Notes under the pieces: model-generated
Databases searched by the model: none
Told to the model about the DNA's origin: nothing
The model's input: the letters and a program-made list of their open reading frames with translations, nothing else
Program-made: the position numbers and the translations under genes
Part shown: piece after piece, positions 1 through 12,000 of the stretch
How the letters are laid out: every line of letters begins with the position of its first letter
Position numbering within the stretch: position 1 is the first letter of the stretch
From: Verrucomicrobiaceae bacterium
GTDB taxonomy: Bacteria; Verrucomicrobiota; Verrucomicrobiia; Verrucomicrobiales; Verrucomicrobiaceae
NCBI GenBank assembly: GCA_027489965.1
Contig: JAIXZA010000089.1
Location: 1-39,107, forward strand
Direction of reading: 5' to 3'
Length of the DNA: 39,107 nt

Positions 1-1
1 C

Positions 2-3000
2 TCATCGGCGGCATTTGACCATATTTTGACAAAGTCAGGATCTGGTTCCCTTACGGTGACAAGCACAGGTTCCACTCTGGATGGTGCAGTTAATGTCCAG
101 GGCGGTGCGTTGCGTATCACGGACTTCCGCTCCATCACCAATAATACATCGACCATTTCTCTGGGTAATGCGACGACAACGGGTGGTAATTTGATTATCG
201 GCACAGGAACAGCGGCGACTGTCGCAGGATTGACGACGAGTAAGCCAATTCAGCTCAACACGACGACAGCGGGTAACTCAATTTATGCGAATCAGACAGG
301 TTCTAACCCAGTAGTTCTCAACGGTGCCGTTACTAAAATCGCGGCAGCAACGACCGGTAACCTGATTCTGGGCGGCACAAACACGGCGGATAACATCATC
401 AATGTGCCCATTCCTGTTGAGTCAACGCCAAGCACCGGTGGCTTAGTCAAGCTCGGCACTGGAACCTGGGTGTTAAACAGCGCAAGCACCTACGCTGGGC
501 CTACGACGATCAATGCAGGTACTCTCAAGCTGAATGCAACTGCGGCTGCTTCTGACACCATTAAATCGGCTGCTAGTAATACCGTCGTGTTCGCGGCAGA
601 TGCCACCACGCAGTCAGCTGGCGGTACGCTCCAGTTTACAGGGTTCAGTGGAGCCGCGACTACTGAGGATCTCGGGATTCTGACGCCAACCTTGGGTGCC
701 GGAAACATTATCGCCACGGCAAACGGTGGCGCGACGACTTTGAAATTCACTTCCCTGGGGACTCGCGCAGCAGGTGCGACCTTGGGTTTTGTGCCAGGAA
801 CTTTAGCCGGCATTCAGTTCGGCACGACTGCACCTACAGGGTTGAATGGTCAGGTCGGCGGGTTTGCCTATATTTCGAGCCCATCTGGATCGATCGATTT
901 TGTTGCGACACCTGCCCTTAACACCAATTTGGCTCCTTTAAGCGCAGCCACAGCGTTGCCAGCAGCTACAGGTAGTAGCACCACGAACTACATCAATAAT
1001 GCGGCACTGACCCAGACGGCTGCAGTAGCGGCCAATACTCTACGCATCGTGGGTTCTGGTCAGACGATCGCCCAGGGCGGTTTTGCACTGACTGTTACCA
1101 ATACAAGTGCTACAGCTATCGGTGGTATTCTCTTTGATAATGGCGCTGGGGCCGCAACGATCTCTGGCGGTAGCATTGTTGGCTCTGCGGCAAATGAGAT
1201 TATCGTCATCACCGGAGGCGCTGCCACGGGGGGGGCGATCGCTACAAACACGTTGACCATCAATTCAACCATTGGAGCTGCTACGGCCAGTGGTCTGACA
1301 AAGTCTGGAACTGGCAGGCTGATCATCGGTGGCAATAATGCCTACACTGGCAACAACATCATCAATGAAGGTTACCTGCAACTAGCAGGTGCCACAGCAA
1401 CGCTGGGTATTAACAGTGTGGCTGGAAATCAGATCCAAATCCGTCAAGGTGCTACTCTAGACATCAATGCCGCTGGTGTAAGCAATACGATCAACGTCGG
1501 AGCCCTCGTCGGAGCTGGAGTCATCACCAACAGTGGAGGTGGAACCAGCACGGCAGGGACGATCGCTCTGGGCCGCAGCACAAGCACAACAGCCAGCACC
1601 TTCTCCGGTGTCCTGCAAAATGGGGCGGGTGTGCTCAATGTCTCTGTGGATGGTACATCCGCACGTATTCAGAGTCTTCTCGGTCAAAGCACCTACACTG
1701 GTGTAACGACGATCAACACAGCCTCCTCAATCACAGTGAACACCCTGGCTGATGGCGGCACGGCGAGTGGTATCGGTCAATCGTCGAATGCGGCATCTAA
1801 TCTGGTCTTCAATGGCGCTTCACCGACGCTCGTTTATCAGGGAAATATCCGTGACGGCAGTTTGAATCTTGGATCTGCTTCAGCCTCTACAGATCGTCTC
1901 TTCACTATTTCCGGTGCTGGCGCTGTGCTCTCAAGCACGGTTAGCAATGGTAATGCTGTTGTTTGGAGTAACACTGGAGCTATCGTGCATGGCACGAATG
2001 CAGCTCGCACTTTGACTTTAACAGGTACTTCTACTGGAGATAACACCTTTAACCCACAATTCACAGACAGCGTGGGTTTTGTCTCCAGCCTTTCCAAGAC
2101 TGGTGCAGGTCAGTGGAACTTGGGCAGTTCGACGAGTTCCTACACTGGCACTACCAACATTGCAGAGGGTATTCTCGGACTGAACAATAATAGTGCATTG
2201 CCTGCTAACAGTCCTTTAGTCTTCTCTGCTGGTGCGACTGCGACAGTAGGTGTACTTCAAATGAGCGGCACTTTTGAGCGTAATTTGGCAGCGACTGCTA
2301 CAGCTGGTACTGGCACAGTGACCTGGGGTAGCACTTCCACCGGTGGTGGTGGTTTTGCTGCTCATACCACGCCATTAGTCGTAGCGATCGGTGGTGTCAC
2401 CACTCCTACGGCCTTGACTTGGGGTAGCGGTGGCTTTGTTGGCACAGGCGGGGTTCAGGCGCTCATTTTGAGTTCGGCTAGCGCCTTGTCAGATGTGGAT
2501 TTCCGTAATCCTATCGATCTCGGTGCATCGCAGAGAACGGTAACTGTCAATGACAATGCTAACACGGCGGCTGACTATGCCACGCTTTCAGGTGTGCTTA
2601 GCGGCGCAGGAGGTTTGGTCAAGAATGGGGCTGGAATGTTGAAGTTAACAGGGGCCAATACTTATGCGGGTGTGACAGACGTCAATGCCGGCACCATCAT
2701 TGTTACTTCTCTTGGCAATAGCGCTACACCGGGTGCTACAAGCCTCGGTAATTCTGCTTTAGGTAACACAAATGCTGGTGCAATCACTTTGGGCAATGCG
2801 GGAACGGGTGGAGCAATACTCCAGTATGTCGGTCCAGGAGAGACGAGTGATCGCAAAATTCGCTTTAATGCAACGACAGGTGCTCCACAGATCCACGCAG
2901 ATGGTAGCGGTCCCCTGATCTTAACCAATGTGGCCAATGACTTCACAACACCTACCGGCGCAAAAACGCTAACACTACGCGGTTCAAACACCGCCAATAA

Positions 3001-6000
3001 CATGATCACCAGTGCACTGACAAATGACGCCGGCGGTGGTGCCTTGGGCGTCATTGTCGATGGTGGTGCTACTTGGATTTTGACTGGTGCTAATACATAT
3101 ACAGGTACAACGGCCGTCGGTGCTGGGGGATTCGGTATTGCCTCCAACACTTTGGGATCAGGGGCTGGGTTCTTCGATATGGGTTCAGGAACGATTTTTG
3201 GCTATCAAGCAGATCGTGTGGTTACGAATCCAGCGCGTCTTCAGAATAATACGACACCCGCCTTTGTAGGCGAATACAGTCTAGATTTTTCTGCCAATCC
3301 TCTTGTGAATCAGGCTGGTGCCAACAATACAGCATTTACCAATAACATCATTTCTGGAAAGACACTGACATTTGGAGCGATGACCGTTAACTCCATGACC
3401 GCAGGCCGCACAATGACGATCAACGGCACGGGCGACACCATCATCAGTGGCAATATCACGACATCGACAGCTTTTGATTTGAATTTCGTTTACTCTGGAA
3501 CTGGCAGCCTCACCCTTGGTGGCACTGGCAATGACTGGAGCGGTAGCGCGACTGGCGGTAATCTCACTGTATCATCTGGCACACTCAGACTGGCTAATAG
3601 CGAAGTCATTCCAAATGGTGCAGGCAATGGTAATCTCATCATCAATCCTGCTACAACGGTTAACGCTACCTTCAATCTGAACGGGAATAGTGAGACAGTA
3701 AATGCCCTCACAGCTAATAGTGCGGGGAATATTCTGATCGACAATACTTCAGCCTCCCCTGTAACGCTCACATTGGGTGATAACAATGGAGCGGTTGCCA
3801 TTGGTGGTGGTGGCGGAAGCTATACGATCTCGAATAGCGGTGGCGGCGCTCTTTCCTTGACCAAGACCGGCACTGCTGCGGCCACGATCTCGACAGGAGT
3901 GACACTGAGCTATCTAGGCGCGACTACGGTCAACGGTGGCAGCTTGACAGTCTCTTCAGCAGTCAATGGTACATCAAGTCTTGCAGTTACTGGAACCGGA
4001 AGTCTCTTGGCATTGAATGGCGGTATTACCGTGCCAACCGCCATCACCTCAGTCAATGTCGATGGCGGCGCGACACTCAATCTTCTGGATGGTGCTGGAA
4101 ACAAGCTTTCCGCATTGACGAGTCTTACCCTTGGTTCCGCAGGAGGGACTAATACCACCCTTGGACTTAATGTCGGTGACCTCAATGTGGTAGGTGACAA
4201 TCTAAACACAGACACGATGTCCTTAACCGCTCTCGGCACACTGACTCTAACGGCTGGGAATAAAATCACCTTCAACCTGACAGACACTGGCTTGAACCCT
4301 GGACAGACGTATGTGCTGCTGGATGCCACTAATATTGGCGGTGGATTCACCTCGGGTGCCCTCTCTCTCGCAGACTACCTGCTAGGCGCTACTCCTGGTG
4401 GCTTTACGAGTATTTCACTTTCTGCATCCACCAATAATCAAATTCTTCTCACGACTGGATCGTTGATCACAGGCAGCTCATATTGGCGTGGGCTTGCGGG
4501 TGGCGGTACAGATACTACCTGGAATAGCAACGCCAGTAACTGGTCACTCGATAAGACAAATACATCTGTTGCGGCCTCGATTCCTGGTCAAGGTACAGAT
4601 GTGGTTTTCCAAGTAAATGCGGCATCAAATGCAGCAGTGAGCACGACACTGGAACAGAATTTCAAGATCAACTCCCTCACCTTCGAGGCCGACACCACTC
4701 CTGCCAATACACCGACCGCCATCACCATCAGTCCAGGAACAGTCACAACGAACCGCTTGGAAATCTCTCCCCAGATAGCGACTGACGGTATTAAGATCAG
4801 CGCTGGTGGAACTCCTGCCGTGACAATATCCGCTCCGCTTCGTCTTGGAACGACGCAGACTTGGAACGTCGCTGATGCAACGTCCGTTCTGACCCTTTCG
4901 GGCGGCTTGCAAGGCGAGGCGGATGTCACCAAGACAGGTTCTGGAAGAGTTTCGCTAACTACAGCGGCAGCCTCTACCTTTAACACAGGTCTTACCACAG
5001 ATTTCACCATCAACGGTGGAACTTTAGAAGCTACGATTACTAGTGCTCTTGGCACCACGGCTAACAACAACCTTGCCCGTATCAACATCGGCTCTGGGGG
5101 GGGATTCTATTATAACAACGCCACCGCAGGTACGATGGTCAATCCAATCAGGCTCAGTGGGGGCACTCTTTCAGCTGCGGGCAATGGCCACACTTATAGT
5201 GCGCAGGTGAATGTCACGGCAAATTCGACCATCAACATGCGCAATGCTAATTCTGCCGTGCCTACAGATACGCAGCGGAATATTACTCTGTCTGGCGGAT
5301 TGACGGGCACTGGAAACCTTACGCTTGATTCGATTAATACCGTTGGCACCGGCAACCAGCTTACTGGAACGTTAACGATCAACCAGGATAACTCTACCTT
5401 CACAGGTAACTGGAATGTTCTGCGTGGCACAATCGCCACAAACAATGTGAATGGTTTGGGTCTCGGGACCACCATCAATATGGAGAGCGGGCGTATCTCC
5501 CTCACTGGAGTTAACTCAGCTACCTGGAACCTCGCGCAAAACGTTAATATCGGTAGTGCCACTACTTCGGCTGTCGGTGAAATCGGCGCACTCACGGCGA
5601 CTGGCTTTACTCTAAACTTGAATGGCGTTTTGACGCTAGGTGGCGCTGGCGGTTTTGGTGAGTTGCGTGGTTTTGTCGGCACAGACAACAACGTGATCAA
5701 TCTCAATGGAGGTGTAACCCTAGCCAATGATGGCCGCATCAATGCAGGTGGTGCAGCAGTGCGTCTGGTGAATGTTCCCTCGATTATCAGTGAGACAGGC
5801 GGTGCACGTAGCCTCAGAATCAATGATACGCTCTGGGGAACAACTTATGGCATTGTACGTCTTACCGCCGCTAATACGTTTACTGGTAATTTCTCCCTAG
5901 GAGCTGGAACTCTTGAATACAACACGGTTACTGACGCTGGCGGGGCCGCCAGTAGCTTAGGTCAGGGAAATGCCATCACGATGGATGGTGGTACTCTCCG

Positions 6001-9000
6001 TTTTATCGGGACCAGCCCACAGTCCACGAATCGTCCGATTACCACTGCTACTGGAGTAGTTACGCTTTCCGCCAACGGTGCTACGGCTGCAGATACGATC
6101 AGCTATAATGGTGCAATTACTGTCGGCCCTACCGCGGATGGTTCTCAAATCACTCTTACCGGAGCTACTGGGCGTCAGGGGATCATCTCGGGCGGTATTA
6201 CACAGACCGGAGATACAGCAGATATCACCGTCAGTGGCGGCACTTGGACCCATCAGACTGGCACCAGTCGTATTGGTGATGATGTGACGCTTACTGGCAC
6301 TGGGACTATTTTGAATCTAAACAGTGGCCTGTTTCAGGTCCGTGATGATTTCTCTGTCACTGCAGGGGCTGTTTTGAATTTGAATGGTACGAGTGCTCTT
6401 TCCTTCAACATTACCACGCTTTCGGCTGATGCTTCCCTTCGTGCCTTTACAACGGGTACCATTAACCTAGGGGCCAATAATGCTATCGTCGCTACTGAGT
6501 TTGACGGACTCCGTATCGGCACAGATGGAGCTGGTGTTGGAACACTGAACATGGGTGCCTTTAATCAAAACGTCACTGATTTTATCCTCGGCAATCGTAA
6601 TATAGACCGCTCTGGTGTTGTGAATGGCAGCACCGGAGTATTGACAGCAACTACTAACATCGACCTCTACGGAGGAACCGTTCAGGCAAACCTCGGCAGT
6701 ACTGGGGCTGTTAGTTTGGATAAGTTGAGCATGAATACCGTCACACTTTCAGGTGATAATAGTGCTCTTGCTGGGACTGGAATTACTCTGGTGGAAGCCG
6801 GAACGTTGATCTTGGATTACTCAGGCAATACAGCCACAAAAGTGAATCCTACCGCTCAACTCGATATGCGTGGAAGCAATCTGACGCTCTCTGGGAATAC
6901 TGGTTCTGCGGTCAATCAATCTGTCGGTAGCTTTACCCTTGCTACGGGCGGTAGCAATACGATTGCCCTTAACTCTGTGGGGCAGAATATGGTCTTGAAC
7001 CTGAATGCGATCACTCGTGCGGTGAATTCCCAGGACGGAACTGTCCGCTTCGTTCTTCCAGCAGGCGCTCAATCCGCTTCCAATGGCATTACGACAGATA
7101 TGCTCAATACCCTCGGGACTGGAGTAAATGCTATTCTTGGTGCGTGGGCTACTGTCAATGACGGCACAGGCGTCTTTTACGCTCGCAACCTGACAAATGC
7201 GGTGGATGGCAACATCGTCGCAGCCGTAACAACACTCCAGGATGCTGTCGGTTCTTGGGTGACGGGAGACAACGTTAGTGACTCTGCTGGGTTTAGCGGC
7301 AGCGTCAGTGGTATCGGTGTCAATTCGCTTCGTCTAAATGCGGCTTCTGGTTCGGACTTGTCACTCGGTGCTTCCGGTGCTTTGGGCGTCAATAGCGGTG
7401 GTATCCTTGTCACAAGTAGTGTGGGTAGCACTCCGAGCATCGTTGGTGGCACTCTGTTCTCAGGAAACGTTGCGGCGACCCCTGAACTCATCGTTGCCCA
7501 AGACAGCGCTTCTGTCTTCGACATCAATGCTGATATCCGTACCAACCATCAAGTATTCAAGACTGGCACGGGCACTCTTCTTCTTTCCGGTAATAACACC
7601 TACTCAGGAGTTAGTGAAATCCAAGAGGGCACACTTCAAGTTAGCGGTGGCACTGGCATTGGAGATACTTCCGCAGTGACACTTTCAGCCACTCGTGCTA
7701 GCACCTTCCAGCTTCTAGGGAATGAAACGATCGGACGCCTCGCTGGTGGTAGTCGTCAAGCTGATCAGGATCTTGGTGTTGTAGCCATCGGCGCTAACAC
7801 GCTGACCCTCAATCAAAATGCAGCTAGCACCTATTCGGGTCTTTTGACGGGGACTGGAACCATTGTGAAAAATGGCCTCGGATTCGACGCGACATTCAAT
7901 AACATCAGCCCAGGATTCACAGGGACACTTCGTATTAATCAGGGTGGTGTCGTACTCTCGGGTATTGGAGCTATTTCTGTCTCCAGTATTGAGATCAATA
8001 AAACAGGCTACCTTCGTTTTCAAAATACATCGGCTACACGCTCGGGTACTCGCATTCCAGATGCAACACCGATTACTTTGAACTCCGCTGATGGTTCTAT
8101 CGCAGGTCAGACCGTCGTTCGTGGACTATTCATTGATACGGATCAAAATGCACAAACAAGTGAAACGATCGGGCAACTGATCTTCAATTCAGGTGCAAGT
8201 TATCTCAGCGGAAATGCGACGGGAACCACAGGGATCGCAGTCATCAATGCAGAAAATTTTGTGCGTAACAATAATGCCACTGTGATTGCCCGAGGCCGTG
8301 CCATGGGATCTACTGCCTCTGTTGACCGTAATCTATTCCGAATCATGGTAGGAACTGCCAATGAGACTGCATTCCTTACAACCGTGGTGGGCGGCGGTGG
8401 TGCCGCAGCGACTCCATCTCTGAGTATCGTGCCCTGGGCTATTGGGGAAACGCTGACGGCTAATCTTGTTGACGCCAACATGGGGAATTCCTTGGTGACT
8501 TATGGCTCGGGTATTGGCTTCCGTGCTCTGGACTTTGCCACTGAATACAGCACGATTGCAGCTGCGGCAGCAACCCATAACGCTCGTGAGAGCCTGACAG
8601 CAGATCTGACTGCAATTGCTGGCACCACGCTTAATTCCCTTGTCTTGAACAATAACAATGTGGCAGCTGCTAATGTAAACGTCACTGGTTCTGGCGCGGG
8701 TCAGACATTGGCTGTGACAAGCGGAGCGATGCTCTTCACTCTGAACTCGACCGCTGCTGCAGGAGCCTACAGCACTAATTTAGGCGGTTTTGATTCTGGT
8801 ATTACGACTACTGCTGGAGCCAACCCTGAGTATGTGATTCATGTGGTGAACCCTTCCTCTGCAGCTGGGACCGCATCATTGACTGCGACCATCTCGTCAC
8901 CGCTGACTTCAACAGCCAGTATTACAAAATCTGGCCGTGGAACACTCATTCTCAGCGGTAACAATACCGCAGGTGGCGGCATCAGAAGAACCACGATCAA

Positions 9001-12000
9001 TGAAGGCATACTTGAAATTGCCGATCTCGATAATATCGGCGGCAACACGGGTGCCCTAGTCTTTGCAGGTGGCACACTGCGTCTCGGCACGACGCTGACA
9101 GACGATATCTCCACTCGTACTATTAGCTTCCTCAATGGTGGCGGCACGATTGATACGAACACCGTCAACCTAACGCTGGCAAACAACCTCGGTACGGGCT
9201 CAGGTAGCTTCACGAAGGCAGGTGCAGGCAATCTGACCCTCAATGCAGCATCTACCCGCACAGGCAGCACCACAGTTTCTGGCGGCACCTTAACTGTCGG
9301 TGTCAATAATGCCATCGGTTCAGGTGACCTGACTGTCGGTGCCGGTGCCACTTTGGCTTTGGGCTCCAACAATGTCAGTGTGGGTTCCGTCACGACCTCT
9401 GGCCTTGATCCTGTGATTTCAGGAACAGGCACCATTAGTTCCACAACTGGATTCTCCTTCAACAATACAGACACCGCTGGAACCACTATCGCCGCCACCC
9501 TTGCTGGTGCTGCTGGGCTTCTGAAGACGCAAACAAACGTTCTCACTCTCTCAGCTGCGAACACTTACACTGGATTGACTGAAATTCAGAACGGAACTGT
9601 GAGCGTAAGCACAATCGGCAATGTCGGCGGCGGGGCCAGCGGTCTTGGGGCACCCGTAACGGCTGAGAATGGCATCATTCGTATGGGGCTTGTAGGGACT
9701 ACAGGCACTCTGAATTACACTGGCTCGGGTCACACAACGGATCGTCTTATCGGTTTGCAGGGCTCTACAGGTGGGGCAGTTATTGACGCGGATGGCACGG
9801 GTGCGCTCATCTTTACCAGCGGTGCACGCACCGAAAACACTGGAGCTAAGTCACTGGTCCTTCGTGGCTCCTCGGCTCCTGCCATCAATAACATCATGGG
9901 AGAGATCAGAGAAATCGGCGCAGGGCTCACCTTAAATAAGGCCGACTCCAATACTTGGCTGCTTTCAACAGTGAACACCTACAGTGGTGCCACTCAGGTA
10001 GATGAGGGCACACTTAAAATCGGTGTTGCCAATTCTCTTCCAACCACCACCGCTGTCCGCGTCGGTACAGGCACCACTGTGGGTGTTTTGGATCTCAATG
10101 GTTTTAACCAGACCGTTGCTAGTCTTACTTCCGCGAGCAACAGCACCTCACAGAACAGCGTGCTCATTACCCCTGGCACCACGCTCACCACTGGCAGCAT
10201 CTTACTTTCCAATAACACCGACGTTGCCAGTACGAATATGACGATGAGTGGCGGTGGTGCTCTCGTCGTCAACGGCACCACTATTACCGTTGGCAACAAT
10301 ACGGCCGGCACCAATTTCTCCAGCAAAGCCTCGCTCAATCTTGCCGCTCTCAGCTCCTTCACCGCTATTCTCAGCGGCAACCTTACTGTCCAGCAAAGCG
10401 GTGATAATAGCACCGCTGACAACGCCTCGCTAATTCTCAGTGACACCGCCAACAACATTACCACGCCCGCAGTCATCGTTGGCGGCTCTAGCACAGGTTC
10501 CGTCAACACGCTCACATTGGGAGCTGGAACGAATGTCATCAATGCCAACCTAGTTCATCTGGGCAGTGGGACCCGTGATACCGGAGTGGTCAGTTTTGCT
10601 GGAGCAAACGGCTCCGTTACCTTGCGCAACGCAGCTGGCACGGGACGAGCTAACGTTACCCTTGGTGTAAGCTCTACTCAAGGCACGGGTTATACAACGG
10701 CGAATAACTTCGATGTCACCGGTCACACTGCGGATCTCGCCATTGCTACCCTGGCAACTTCGCTTGGGGCCAAGACAGCCGCCAACACCAATGACTTTAA
10801 GTTCAATCAGGGCACGCTTGACATTCTCAGCATCAACATGGCAGCCGCCAAGGGCACCGGCGCCTCGGTGAACAAAATCAGCATCGGTGGCGGCACGACA
10901 CTTATCGGTGGTTCAGCTACTTTCTCGGATACCGGTACGGGCACCGCCACTCTTGCGACCGCAGGTAGCGGTGAGCTTGAAATCACTGGAGGTGCCGTTA
11001 CCAGCACCGTCGCGTTCGTGCGTGGTGTCGGCACAGGCAGTGCCACCGTCACGCTCAACGGCGGCACCTTGAACATGAGTAGCCAGAGCATCGGAACTAC
11101 CGCGCTGCCCATCACTCTCACCGCCGCTTCGGGCACACTCAACGGCTTGTCCGAACTCAACGGTGGCGGGGCTTTGACTAAAACTACCACAGGCACGCTC
11201 ATTATGGGCGCTGGAAACGCTTACACCGGAGCCACCAACGTCTCTGATGGCACACTCCAAGTCGGTGTGGCTGGTGTCGGCACAACCGGCACAGGGCTGA
11301 TCACCGCAGTGAAAACGGGTGCCACTTATGCAAATGCGCCGATTATTTCTGGCTCTGGAACCCTTCAAGGTGCAACGATCATTGGTGACATCGCTAGTAC
11401 AGCGAACAAAGGTATCTTGGCACCAGGAGATGGCAATACCGCTACATCCAACGCAAAACTCACGATCACCGCAGCGGGTGGATTGACCATCGCCGCCGGA
11501 TCTCAGACCCAATTGGGAATCACGGCAGCCTCTGGAACGGACTCAACCTTTGCTGCTTCCGGTATGTCGGCCTCGGCTTATCTCGCTAGCTTAGGTTCTA
11601 CCTCAGATGCCTCTTTGACGACACCAGCCGCTTGGGCAAATCAAGCTACCTCCAGTCAGGCAGATTTCATCAATGTCAGCAATGGTACGGGTGCTCTCGT
11701 TCTCGGGACCAATCTTGGTGGGGCAGCGGCAGGTCAGGGCATTGTCTCCATCTTTTCCAATGGTCTGAATACAGGCACACTCGCCGCTGGTCAGATCTTC
11801 AATCTCGTGGATTGGTTTGGTGCCTTTAGTGGAGGATTCAGCGCTGGCATCGGCACCTCTACAGGTGGTATTCACGGGGACTTTGACCTGCCCGACATTT
11901 CCATGACGACCTTTGGCTGGGACACTTCTGCTTTCACCTCCCATGGTGTGATCGCCGTCGTGGTCGTCCCAGAGCCATCTCGCGCGCTGCTGATGCTCAT

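Noticed and set aside
26..28. TTG 26 as start of the giant protein
   Set aside because: The frame is open upstream to the window edge and the sequence there already reads as part of a beta-strand repeat (HILTKSGSGSLTV).
292..11944. Many antisense and alternative-frame ORFs (up to 241 codons) across the giant repeat gene
   Set aside because: They mirror the repetitive Gly/Thr/Ala codons of the plus-strand frame, have Val/Pro/Arg-rich unstructured products, and show no family motif.
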